Source: Rhodospirillales bacterium
GTDB lineage: Bacteria > Pseudomonadota > Alphaproteobacteria > Geminicoccales > Geminicoccaceae
DNA: 54,768 nucleotides
Direction of reading: 5' to 3'
Assembly: GCA_015490605.1 (NCBI GenBank)
Contig: WFXL01000003.1
Location: 1-54,768, forward strand
The notes under the pieces are model-generated. The model was not told the origin of the DNA, made no database searches, and was given only the letters and a program-made list of their open reading frames with translations. This document shows, in pieces, positions 8,411 to 16,092 of the stretch. The position numbers were made by a program, and so were the translations under genes. Each line of letters opens with the position of its first letter. Position 1 is the first letter of the stretch.

Positions 8411-8487
8411 CGCATCGGCCCGCCGCAGCCCCCCGGCTGGCATGGGCTTTCCGGCTGGGGCCGATCGTGGCTGGCGCCTGCGGACCC

Positions 8488-8518
8488 TTGACGGCTCCGC
8501 CCCTGGCGCCAAACTATG
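8488..8518 (+). promoter_or_regulatory. Candidate sigma-70-type promoter of tRNA-Gly
   Basis: TTGACG (8488-8493) is followed after 18 bp by AACTAT (8512-8517), ending 11 bp before the tRNA. It is the only recognisable -35/-10 pair immediately upstream of the tRNA gene. Confidence 0.5.
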
Positions 8519-8528
8519 GGCTCGCCGG

Positions 8529-8603
8529 GCGGGTGTAGCTCAGTGGTAGAGCAGCAGCTTCCCAAGCTGCGTGTCGTGGGTTCGATTCCCATCACCCGCT
8601 CCA
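8529..8603 (+). tRNA. tRNA-Gly (anticodon CCC)
   Basis: A complete cloverleaf of 75 nt including an encoded CCA. The acceptor stem GCGGGTG (8529-8535) pairs perfectly with CACCCGC (8593-8599). The anticodon arm is GCAGC-loop TTCCCAA-GCTGC, giving anticodon CCC for GGG codons. The T arm contains GTTCGATTC. The GGG-reading isoacceptor is useful in a GC-rich genome. Confidence 0.95.
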
Positions 8604-8758
8604 TTCCCTTTCCCCCAATCGGCTGAGAGTGCCGGCGCGAGTGCGTGCGCAGACGCCATCCGGCGTAGGCGCATGGCCGCCATGTGCCGCCGTGGCTGGT
8701 GGCATGCGCCTGCTGCCCCTAGCGTCGGGGCCGATGACGGCAGTCGGGGACCGGTGGC

Positions 8759-9646
8759 GTGCAGCAGCAGGAGCGGGACCGGCGGCGTGGTCTGCTGGCG
8801 GGAGCCCTGTGGATGGCTCTGGCGGCAGCCAGCTTCGCCGTGCTGGTCAATCTCGTGCGCTGGGCGTCGGCGGGCCTGCCGGTGTTCGAAATTGCCTTCT
8901 TCCGCAATCTCTTCGGCCTTCTGGTGATGCTCCCTTGGCTTGTGCGCCGCGGGCGCACCGCGCTCGCCACCCGCCGCCCCGGCCTCGTGCTGCTCCGGGG
9001 TGTGCTGGCGCTGGCGGCCATGCTCGGCTGGTTCGCCACCCTTGCGGCGATGCCGCTGGTGGAGGCCACCGCCCTCAGCTTCCTCGCCCCGGTGTTCGCG
9101 AGCGCGCTGGCGATCCCGCTTCTGGGCGAGCCGCCGAGCGCCCGGCGCTTTCTCGCCCTGGCGCTGGCGTTCGCCGGCGCTCTCACGATCCTGCGGCCCA
9201 CCGCTGCCGCCCTCCATCCGGCCGCACCGCTGGCGCTGGCCACCGCCCTCATCTGGGGGCTCGCCACCGTGGTGGTCAAACGCCTCACCCAGACCGAGAA
9301 TCCGGCGGCACTGGTGACCTGGATGGTGCTGTTCACCACCCCGGCCTCGCTGCTGCTGGCGCTGCCCGTCTGGCGCACACCGACACCAGAGGAGCTCGCT
9401 GGCCTCGCCCTCTTAGGAGCGGCCGGCAGCCTCGGCCACTATGCCCTCACCCGGGCGCTCGCCTCGGCCGACGCCGGGGCGGTGGCTCCGTTCGACTATC
9501 TCCGTCTGCCCTTCGTGGCGCTGTTCGCGTGGCTGGCCTTCGGCGAGGGCGCTGATGCCGTCACCTGGCTCGGCAGCGCCCTCATCGCCGCGGGCGGCCT
9601 TGTGGTGCTGCGGGGTGAGGCGGCAACCGGAAGGCCAGCGCCGTGA
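8759..9646 (+). CDS. EamA/DMT-family transporter (first of a pair)
   Basis: A 295-aa inner-membrane protein of the drug/metabolite transporter superfamily with about ten hydrophobic segments arranged as two five-helix EamA halves. The second-half pattern with a Pro-Phe-Asp-Tyr-Leu-Arg-Leu-Pro motif is typical of the group. It starts at GTG 8759. Its stop overlaps the start of a second EamA gene by 4 bp (GTGA). Such adjacent pairs may be independent exporters or a hetero-oligomer; the substrate is unknown. Confidence 0.82.
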   Translation: MQQQERDRRRGLLAGALWMALAAASFAVLVNLVRWASAGLPVFEIAFFRNLFGLLVMLPWLVRRGRTALATRRPGLVLLRGVLALAAMLGWFATLAAMPLVEATALSFLAPVFASALAIPLLGEPPSARRFLALALAFAGALTILRPTAAALHPAAPLALATALIWGLATVVVKRLTQTENPAALVTWMVLFTTPASLLLALPVWRTPTPEELAGLALLGAAGSLGHYALTRALASADAGAVAPFDYLRLPFVALFAWLAFGEGADAVTWLGSALIAAGGLVVLRGEAATGRPAP

Positions 9647-10557
9647 GCCCGCATCTGCGCGCCAGCGGCTGGATGCTCCTGGGGGTGGGCAGCTTCGTCC
9701 TCATGGGCCTGCTCGCAAAGAGCCTGGGCCAGCGGCTCCATCCCCTGGAAGTGGCCTTCGCGCGTGCCCTCTTCGGCCTGGCCACAGTGCTGCCGCTGGC
9801 GCTGCGTGAAGGCCTCGGTCTCTGGCGCACACCTCACTGGCGGCTGCACCTGGCCCGCGGTCTTCTCGGCACCATCGCCATGGCCTCGGCCTTCTATGCC
9901 GTCGCCCGGCTGCCGCTGGCAGAGGCCACCGCCTATGGCTATACCCGCCCGCTGTTTCTGGTGTGGCTTGCCGCCCTGCTGCTGCGGGAGCGCCCCGGCC
10001 CCATGCGGCTGTTGGCCACGGTGGTGGGCTTTCTTGGCGTGCTGCTGATGCTGCGCCCCACCGCGGCTGGCATCCAGCCGGGCGCGGCGGTGGCTCTGCT
10101 TGGAGCTGCCTGTGCCGCCGGCGTCGGGGTGCTGTTGCGGCGCATCGCCCAGCGTGACCGGCCAGCGGTCATGCTCGCCTGGCTCGGCACTCTCAGTACC
10201 CTGCTGCTGGCGGGCCCCGCCCTGTGGGTGTGGCGCACGCCCACGCCGGCCGAACTCGGCCTCATGGGGCTCATGGGGCTGGCCGGCACCCTCACCCAGC
10301 TGGCCTTCCTCCGGGCCTACCGTCTGGCGGAGGCCAGCGCCCTCGCCCCGCTGGACTATTTGCGGCTGCCGCTGGCGGCTCTTGCCGGCTGGCTGATCTT
10401 CGGCGAATGGCCACACGCGACCGCCTGGGGCGGAGCGGCGGTGGTGGTGGCGGCCAATCTGGCGTTGCTGCTGCGCGAACATGCCGCAGGTGGCGAACGG
10501 CTGCCCGCGGAGCCCTGCGGCAACCCGCCTCCATGGCGATCGCCTCGTGCGCGATAA
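9643..10557 (+). CDS. EamA/DMT-family transporter (second of a pair)
   Basis: A 304-aa, ten-helix EamA protein clearly related to the preceding gene: both have the Glu-Ala-Thr-Ala motif in the first half and a Leu-Asp/Phe-Asp-Tyr-Leu-Arg-Leu-Pro motif in the second. It starts with GTG inside the upstream stop. The two genes probably arose by duplication. The C-terminal 15 residues are polar and lie beyond the last helix. Confidence 0.82.
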   Translation: MSPHLRASGWMLLGVGSFVLMGLLAKSLGQRLHPLEVAFARALFGLATVLPLALREGLGLWRTPHWRLHLARGLLGTIAMASAFYAVARLPLAEATAYGYTRPLFLVWLAALLLRERPGPMRLLATVVGFLGVLLMLRPTAAGIQPGAAVALLGAACAAGVGVLLRRIAQRDRPAVMLAWLGTLSTLLLAGPALWVWRTPTPAELGLMGLMGLAGTLTQLAFLRAYRLAEASALAPLDYLRLPLAALAGWLIFGEWPHATAWGGAAVVVAANLALLLREHAAGGERLPAEPCGNPPPWRSPRAR

Positions 10558-10591
10558 CTTCTCGCGCGGTCGGAGCCACGGATCCCCCCCG

Positions 10592-10678
10592 GTGCAGCAC
10601 GAAGCCCTCTACATCCTCATCGCGAGTCTGGTGACCATTGCGGTGCTGGCGGCGGTGGCCACACTGCTGGCGAGCTGA
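10592..10678 (+). CDS. Possible 28-aa single-pass membrane peptide
   Basis: A GTG-initiated frame encodes a Gln-His-Glu-Ala-Leu-Tyr head and one 20-residue hydrophobic helix rich in Ile, Leu, Val and Ala, ending in Leu-Leu-Ala-Ser. It begins 34 nt after the second EamA gene and ends just before a terminator. Only a weak CGGAG ribosome-site candidate is present. The amino-acid pattern looks like a real transmembrane peptide rather than noise, but no homology is claimed. Confidence 0.3.
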   Translation: MQHEALYILIASLVTIAVLAAVATLLAS

Positions 10679-10701
10679 TGGCGACTGCCACTCCCGATGG
10701 A

Positions 10702-10728
10702 AAAGGCCGGGGAGACTCCCCGGCCTTT
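10702..10728. terminator. Rho-independent terminator between convergent transcripts
   Basis: AAAGGCCGGGGA (10702-10713) pairs exactly with TCCCCGGCCTTT (10717-10728) around a 3-nt loop. The A/T ends of the stem provide short T-runs on both strands, so it can stop both the EamA operon and the binding-protein gene that converges from the right. Confidence 0.85.
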
Positions 10729-10753
10729 CCTTCGGAGCATCGCACCAACGGCC

Positions 10754-11875
10754 TTACTTGGCCATCTGCTGATACTCGCTGTACTCCATGTACTTGCCGT
10801 CGGTCCAGATGTAGACGACGTAGTTGCTCCCGAGGACGTCGCCCTTCTGGTCGAACTTGATCTTACCGATGACCGTGTCGAACTCGGTCGAGTGCAGCAC
10901 CGGCAGGAGCTTGTCCAGGGCGGTGGAGCCGGCCTTCTCGGCCGCCTGGTCGAAAATCTGGATGGCGGCGTAAGTGTAGAGCGTGTAGCCCTCGGGATCG
11001 TAGCCCTGGTCGAGGAAACGCTGCACCACCTCCTTGGCGGCGGGGTTCTTGCGCGGATCGGGGCTGAAGGTCATGAGGGTGCCCTCGCCGGCCGCGCCGG
11101 TGATCTGCCAGAATTCGTCCGTCACCAGCGCGTCACCCGACATCAGCCGCGCCTGGAGTCCCTGCTCCCGCGCCTGACGGATGATGAGGCCGGCCTCGGT
11201 GTGGTAGCCGCCCAGATAGATGAGATCGACATTGAGGTCCTTGAGCTTGGTGATGAGGGCGGAAAAGTCCTTCTCGCCGGCGGTGATGGCCTCGTAGAGC
11301 ACCTCCTTCATGCCGCGCTCGTTGAGGCGCTTTCTGAACTCATCCGCCAGCCCCTTGCCGTAGGCGGTCTTATCGTGGAGGATGGCGATCCGCTCGCCGA
11401 TCTTGTTGTCTACTACGAAATCGGCCGCCACCTGCCCCTGCTGATCGTCACGGCCGGCCACGCGGAAGACGTTGGGCAGGCCGCGGTCGGTGAGCTTGGG
11501 GTTGGTGGAGGCGGGCGAGATCATCAGCACGCCTTCCTCGGCATAGACGTCGGAGGCGGGGATCGACGAGCCCGAGCAGAAGTGGCCGGCAACGAACACC
11601 ACGCCCTTGTTGACCAGCTGATTGGCCACCGCCACCGCCTGCTTGGGATCGCAGGCATCATCACCCACCTCGAGGGCGAGCGGCTCGCCCAGCGTGCCAC
11701 CGGCCGCATTGATGTCGGCCACGGCCATCTCGGCACCGCGCTTCATCTGCTCGCCGAACTTCGCATACTGGCCGGTCATGGGGCCGACCGTGGCGATCGG
11801 GACCTCGGCCGACGCCGACCCCACCGCCAGGGCCGCGATCGCCGCACCGGCAAGCCACACGGACAGACGGCGCAT
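10754..11875 (-). CDS. Branched-chain-amino-acid-type ABC transporter substrate-binding protein (LivK-like, Peripla_BP_6)
   Basis: A 373-aa periplasmic protein with a signal peptide (Arg-Arg-Leu, hydrophobic core, Ser-Ala-Ser-Ala cleavage) followed by Ile-Ala-Thr-Val-Gly-Pro-Met-Thr-Gly, the classic start of LivJ/LivK proteins, then an ABC-type two-lobe fold with an Ala-Gly-His-Phe-Cys-Ser-Gly-Ser ligand-pocket motif. ATG 11875 follows a strong GGGGAGAAGGA site; the upstream open frame is not part of the gene. No permease or ATPase genes (livHMGF) flank it, so it is an orphan here, perhaps serving a distant Liv system. Confidence 0.9.
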   Translation of the reverse strand: MRRLSVWLAGAAIAALAVGSASAEVPIATVGPMTGQYAKFGEQMKRGAEMAVADINAAGGTLGEPLALEVGDDACDPKQAVAVANQLVNKGVVFVAGHFCSGSSIPASDVYAEEGVLMISPASTNPKLTDRGLPNVFRVAGRDDQQGQVAADFVVDNKIGERIAILHDKTAYGKGLADEFRKRLNERGMKEVLYEAITAGEKDFSALITKLKDLNVDLIYLGGYHTEAGLIIRQAREQGLQARLMSGDALVTDEFWQITGAAGEGTLMTFSPDPRKNPAAKEVVQRFLDQGYDPEGYTLYTYAAIQIFDQAAEKAGSTALDKLLPVLHSTEFDTVIGKIKFDQKGDVLGSNYVVYIWTDGKYMEYSEYQQMAK

Positions 11876-12483
11876 GATTCCTTCTCCCCTGGATGGTCTC
11901 ATGGTCAGGCGGGCGCGCGCCCGCCTCCCGAGGTCATACGCGCCTTTTCGCCGAGCGCAAGGGCGCGCACCGGGAGGCGCTTGTCGCCGCACCCGATCCA
12001 CCCGCGCCTTCCTCGGACCACGGCAGGCCCGGCCGCCGCACCGCCCGCAGCCGCACTCGCCCCATTTCTGCGCGCCCGCCGGACCTGGCCGCGGTCCGCG
12101 CTCCCGAAGAGTGCCCGCCATGGCCACAGGGTTCCGGCGCCTAGGCACCAGGTGCTGCCGCAATCCCGTTCAACGCTCCCCGCAGAGTGGGCGTGGACCG
12201 GCAGACCCATCGTCCATGGGCACCACGGTGCCGGCATGGGCCGATCCCTCCGACACCGGCCGGGACGGGTGGTCGGATCACTCCCCCACACGCCTTGCCC
12301 GGAAACCCCGCCGACGCGCGGTGATGGTAAGACCGTGGCAACCTTCCACGCGCTCAGGATCGCGAGCGCGACCCACGCGGGGTGATCCGGAAGCTGACTC
12401 CGGCTCAGCCACGCCCTCCGCCACCCGACGGCGGCCTGTCCCGGCCCGAGCTGTGCCGGCTGGTTTACCGCCGGATACCCACC
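11876..12483. other. 608-bp region without a recognisable gene
   Basis: This stretch holds the 5' region of the binding-protein gene, including a perfect 20-bp palindrome at 11907-11926 (8-bp stem, GCGC loop) in its likely leader. The rest has several open frames on both strands, all Arg/Pro/Ala-rich with no ribosome sites or family motifs, as expected by chance at this GC content. No tRNA, terminator with T-run or repeat was seen. Confidence 0.5.
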
Positions 12484-13563
12484 TCAGCCCCCCTTGCTGC
12501 CGGCTGAGGGTGCCGCCGACGGAGTGCTGCCGGCGGTAGTGGCGCCCGCCGCGCCATCCAGCACCGACAGATCCGGGCGCTCGGGCACCTCGGCAAGGCG
12601 GCGGGTGAGCTCGCGGGCACGTTCCGGATTCATGGCCTGCAGCACCAGCGCCAGCCGGTTGGGGCGCATGCGCGCGGCAATCGGCAAGAGCGTGTCCATC
12701 TCCAGCCGGTCGAAGATGGCCGCTGCCTTCTTGGGTTTCATGCCCTCATAGATGCGCACCAGCCGCTGCAGGCGCTCGCGCTCTTTCTGATCCAGCTCAC
12801 CCACAAGCCGCTGAAGCTCGCCCCGCAATGCCTCGAGCCGCTGGATGCGGGCATCGAGCTCGTCGATGCGCTGCCCCACCCGTTCCAGCAACACCAACGC
12901 GGCGGCGCGATCGGCCTCCACCAGCCGTGCCCGGCGCACGAGCGCTTCGCGGAAGGCCCGAAGCTCCCGCACCACCTGGGCCTCGTCGAATACGCCCACA
13001 GGCGCCGACGTTGACGCGCCTTGCTGCGCCCGCCGCCCCTCCGCAGGCGTCGGAACCGCGTCCTCGCCTGCACCCGCGTCCTTCCCCTCGCCTTCGACGC
13101 CCGCGCTTCCTTCGCCGGCACCTGCCGCGCCATGTTCGCCGCCCTTGGCCGGTGTGCCCGCCATCGCCGGCTCACCCGGCGGTGTGCGCCAAGCACCGCC
13201 CAGGGCGAGGGCGAAGGCTAGCAGCGAAGCCAGGGCTGCCGCCACCGGCACCAGCGCCCGCGGCCGACCCCACACCGCCTGCGGCCGGCCGTCCCCGCAG
13301 GCGCCTGCAGCCGGGGGCAAGGGGCGCGCCAGCGGCTCGGCGGTGCGAGATGCGCATGCCCCAGGTGCCGGGTCTGCCCCCCGGCTCAGCTGTCGCCGTG
13401 GTTCGGCCTCGCCCGTCATCCGCGTGCCGTCGGCCGCCGGCATGCCGCAGCGCCGGCGCCGGGCGAGTGCGACCCGAGGCGTCCAACCGGCACCCCGCCA
13501 CCATCGCCGGGGCCAGCCGAGGCTCTTGAGGATGGCGAGGAGGATGCGGAGGCCACCCATCAT
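12484..13563 (-). CDS. MotE-like flagellar motility protein (MgtE-N-like domain)
   Basis: A 359-aa protein: an unusual Arg/Pro-rich N-terminal stretch, one membrane helix at about 103-124, a low-complexity linker, a coiled coil (about 210-270), and a C-terminal domain with Met-Lys-Pro-Lys-Lys-Ala-Ala-Ala-Ile-Phe followed by Leu-Pro-Ile-Ala-Ala-Arg-Met, the MgtE-N/FliG-like module of MotE. In rhizobia MotE is a periplasmic chaperone for MotC. The start at 13563 has a GAGGGAGG ribosome site and lies 9 nt after the preceding flagellar gene. The 100 residues before the helix are atypical; internal ATGs (residues 41 and 49) are possible starts. Confidence 0.75.
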   Translation of the reverse strand: MMGGLRILLAILKSLGWPRRWWRGAGWTPRVALARRRRCGMPAADGTRMTGEAEPRRQLSRGADPAPGACASRTAEPLARPLPPAAGACGDGRPQAVWGRPRALVPVAAALASLLAFALALGGAWRTPPGEPAMAGTPAKGGEHGAAGAGEGSAGVEGEGKDAGAGEDAVPTPAEGRRAQQGASTSAPVGVFDEAQVVRELRAFREALVRRARLVEADRAAALVLLERVGQRIDELDARIQRLEALRGELQRLVGELDQKERERLQRLVRIYEGMKPKKAAAIFDRLEMDTLLPIAARMRPNRLALVLQAMNPERARELTRRLAEVPERPDLSVLDGAAGATTAGSTPSAAPSAGSKGG

Positions 13564-13572
13564 CGCCCTCCC

Positions 13573-14094
13573 TCAGGCAAGCTCTTCGAGGGCCGCCCGC
13601 AGGGCTTCGAGGTCGGGCGGTGCGGGCTCCTCCGCGGCGACGCGGCCGGCGTTGGCGGATCTTCCCGCCTCCGCGTTCGATCGCATCCGCTCCCGGCGCT
13701 CGGGGGTCTCGCGCGCCCGGGGTGTGGCCGCCGATGGCGGTGCATCCTGCGCTGTGGCCATCTGCAGCCCATCATCGCCGGTGTCGCCCGCCCCTTCGAG
13801 CCGGCGGGCCAGCCGGGCGGCCGCCTCGCACAGCCGGCCGAGCTCCTCCACCCGACGGCGGGCCATCTCGGTGCGGCGCTCGAGGGCACGTTCGCCCACC
13901 ACCAGCTCGCTGCGCAGCTGCTCCAGGAGCTCACGCCCGCTCGTCACCGCCGCCTCCAGCCGCCGCGAGGCCTCCTCCAGCCCCGCCGCCTCAGCCCCGA
14001 GCCGCCGCAGTCGCCACCACAGCACCGCGCACCAGGCCATGTTGGCGAGGCTGAAGACGGCCACGGTGAGGGCGGCAAGCGCAAGCCCGCTCAT
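13573..14094 (-). CDS. DUF6468 flagellar-cluster membrane protein
   Basis: A 173-aa product with one N-terminal membrane helix (residues 3-26), a long predicted coiled coil rich in Glu and Arg (about 30-105), and a Pro/Ala/Glu-rich tail ending in an amphipathic segment. Its position between fliM and motE and its helix-plus-coiled-coil design match DUF6468 proteins found beside fliM in Rhodospirillales. Its ATG overlaps the fliM stop by 4 bp. Function unknown, presumably linked to motor or export-gate assembly. Confidence 0.65.
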   Translation of the reverse strand: MSGLALAALTVAVFSLANMAWCAVLWWRLRRLGAEAAGLEEASRRLEAAVTSGRELLEQLRSELVVGERALERRTEMARRRVEELGRLCEAAARLARRLEGAGDTGDDGLQMATAQDAPPSAATPRARETPERRERMRSNAEAGRSANAGRVAAEEPAPPDLEALRAALEELA

Positions 14095-15287
14095 GCCTCG
14101 TCTCCCTCGATGCGGTCCTCGATGCGCACCGCCACCCGATTGTGGCGGCGGCCGGCCTTGGCGCGAAACAGCGGAACGTCGCCGCAGCGGAGGATGAGAT
14201 CGGAATCCGGCCCCACCGTGAGTGGCAGGTGGGTGCCCACGCGGAAGGCCAGAGTCTCTCTGAGGGGCATGGTGAGTTCCTCGATCACCGCCGCCAGCTC
14301 CACCTCGGCCTCGCGGATCTCGCGGCTGAGGTGGCCCTCCCAGATGGAGTCGCGGCCGAACTTTTCGCCGAGGAACATCTGCAGCAGCACATCCCGCGCC
14401 GGCTCGAGGGTGGCATAGGGGAAGAGAAACTCCATGGTGCCACCGCGGTCTTCCAGATGAATGCGCATGTTGAACACCACACAGGCATTGTCCGGGCGGA
14501 CGATGGCCGCAAAGCGCGGATTGGTCTCCATGCGTTCGAACTGGAAGTGGACCTCGACGATGGGCTGGAACGCCACCTCGAGGTCCCGCAGCACCGCCCG
14601 GGCGAGTTTCTCCACCAGACGCATCTCGATGGTGGTATAGGGCCGCCCCTCGATGCGCATGGGCGAGGTGCCACGGCGCCCACCCAGGAGGATGTCGATG
14701 ACCGAATAGATCAGCGGACTGTCGATGGTCAGCAGCGCGAAATTGTCCCATTCGATCGCCTTGAAGATGGCGATCATCGCCGGCAGGGGAATCGAACGGA
14801 GATAATCGGCAAAGCGCTGCGCGGTGATGTTTTCGAGGTTGATGTCAACGTTCTCGGACGTGAAATTGCGCAGGCTCGTGGTCATGATGCGCTCGAGGCG
14901 GTCGAACACCACCTCGAGCATCGGCAGGCGCTCGTAGGTGACCTCCTTGGGATTGACCAGGAGGTCGAGGACCGAGTTGCCGCGCTCCTTCTGAGTCTCA
15001 CTGGTCCCGAGGAGAAGATCGATCTCCTCCTGGCTCAGCAGCTGCTCCTCGGCAGCCGCCGCCGCCGCGTCGGCCGACGGCTCCGACTGCGCCAGGGCGT
15101 CGTTGCGGATGAGCTCGGCCCATTCGGCATCCAGGTCGCCTACAGGATCGCCCCCGGCCTCACTCTCCTCGTCCCCGCCCCCGTCCTCGCCCTCGGGGTC
15201 GAGCCCGGCCATCTTGGCCCACTCAGCCGCCATCGCCTCCTGATCGGGCGGAGCCTCCTCGTCCGGCCGTTCGCGCTCGTCACTCAC
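14091..15287 (-). CDS. fliM: Flagellar motor switch protein FliM
   Basis: C-ring switch protein, 398 aa versus about 330 in enterics. The conserved Leu-Leu-Ser-Gln-Glu-Glu-Ile-Asp-Leu-Leu-Leu motif (normally the extreme N-terminal CheY-P binding segment) is at residues 83-93, behind an acidic extension containing two Ala-Glu-Trp-Ala motifs (residues 21-24 and 54-57). A Leu-Gly-Gly-Arg-Arg-Gly loop corresponds to the FliM Gly-Gly-x-Gly region, and a SpoA-like C-terminal domain follows (Gly-Asp-Val-Pro-Leu-Phe). It overlaps DUF6468 and lies 39 nt after fliL in the same direction, so an operon fliL-fliM-DUF6468-motE is likely. Confidence 0.95.
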   Translation of the reverse strand: MSDERERPDEEAPPDQEAMAAEWAKMAGLDPEGEDGGGDEESEAGGDPVGDLDAEWAELIRNDALAQSEPSADAAAAAAEEQLLSQEEIDLLLGTSETQKERGNSVLDLLVNPKEVTYERLPMLEVVFDRLERIMTTSLRNFTSENVDINLENITAQRFADYLRSIPLPAMIAIFKAIEWDNFALLTIDSPLIYSVIDILLGGRRGTSPMRIEGRPYTTIEMRLVEKLARAVLRDLEVAFQPIVEVHFQFERMETNPRFAAIVRPDNACVVFNMRIHLEDRGGTMEFLFPYATLEPARDVLLQMFLGEKFGRDSIWEGHLSREIREAEVELAAVIEELTMPLRETLAFRVGTHLPLTVGPDSDLILRCGDVPLFRAKAGRRHNRVAVRIEDRIEGDEA

Positions 15288-15326
15288 CGTCCGCCTCCAC
15301 CGCTCGCGCCGGACCGCCTGGCGCCG

Positions 15327-15935
15327 TCACTGGACCAGCATCTCCTTGAACAGCACGTCCTCCACTCGGTAGGGGCGGATTGCGCGATTGATGCGCGCCA
15401 ACATCTCCTCCTTGAGCTTCTCCATGCCGATGGCGCCGCGCACATCCTCCACCGTGAGCGCGCGCAAATAGAGCTGAATGCTGTCCATTACCCGCGGAGT
15501 GAGCCGGCGGACCGCCGAGGCCGCCTCGCCATCCCCCACTTCCAGCACCGCCTTGAGCTTGAGATAGCGCATCCGCCGACCGCTCGAGCGAAGGTTGACG
15601 AGGATGTCGGGAAGGTCGACGAAATAGACCCCCTCGGCAGCCGCCTCGGCTTCCTCCTCCGCGGCCGCTTCCTCGCCGCCCTTGGCCGCCTTCGGCGCCT
15701 CCTCGGCACCCTTGTCCTCGGCCTTGGCCTTCTCGCTGCCCTTGGCTTCCGCCTTGGCCTCCTCGCCCTTGGCGGCGGCCTCACCGCCGCCGAGGAGACC
15801 GAAATACCAGGCCGCGCCACCGCCACCGCCGCCCAGCACTAGCAGCCCCAGCACGACAAAGAGGATCAGCTTGAGCTTGCCGCCGCCCTTGCCCTCGGCC
15901 TCATCCTGCTGGGCGTCCTTGGCCTTGTCCGCCAT
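15327..15935 (-). CDS. fliL: Flagellar basal-body-associated protein FliL
   Basis: Stator-associated inner-membrane protein, 202 aa. Short charged cytoplasmic N-terminus, one membrane helix at about 22-46 with a Gly run, a Lys/Glu/Ala-rich low-complexity linker (about 50-100), then the periplasmic FliL domain starting at Tyr-Phe-Val-Asp-Leu-Pro-Asp and ending with Val-Leu-Phe-Lys-Glu-Met-Leu-Val-Gln, a typical FliL C-terminus. It is the first gene of the run, with a candidate CtrA site 45 bp upstream of the ATG and a GGAGTGGGG ribosome site. Confidence 0.92.
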   Translation of the reverse strand: MADKAKDAQQDEAEGKGGGKLKLILFVVLGLLVLGGGGGGAAWYFGLLGGGEAAAKGEEAKAEAKGSEKAKAEDKGAEEAPKAAKGGEEAAAEEEAEAAAEGVYFVDLPDILVNLRSSGRRMRYLKLKAVLEVGDGEAASAVRRLTPRVMDSIQLYLRALTVEDVRGAIGMEKLKEEMLARINRAIRPYRVEDVLFKEMLVQ

Positions 15936-15979
15936 CGCCCCACTCCACGCTTGCCGCCCTCCCTTCTAGCGGCGGATCC

Positions 15980-15994
15980 TTAACGGACCGTTAG
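15980..15994 (-). promoter_or_regulatory. Candidate CtrA-binding box upstream of fliL
   Basis: Read on the minus strand the site is CTAA-N7-TTAA, one mismatch from the Caulobacter CtrA consensus TTAA-N7-TTAA. Its core, TAACGG-A-CCGTTA, is also a perfect inverted repeat. It lies 45 bp before the fliL start in the fliL-fadL divergent region. CtrA control of flagellar promoters is established in several Alphaproteobacteria; binding here is inferred. Confidence 0.45.
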
Positions 15995-16092
15995 CGTCAG
16001 CCCGAAGTGTGGCGCGCCGACACTGGTGGCCTCGTGCCGGCAGTGCTAACCGCCCGGTCGTGGACAACTTGCAGTCGAGCGGAGGGAGAGGG

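Noticed and set aside
10257-10282. Short tandem repeat in the second EamA gene
   Set aside because: It encodes Gly-Leu-Met-Gly-Leu-Met within a membrane helix and has only two units; no sign of a variable repeat.
11907-11926. Perfect 20-bp GC palindrome as a terminator
   Set aside because: No T-run on either strand and it lies in the leader of the binding-protein gene; it may only be a structured leader.
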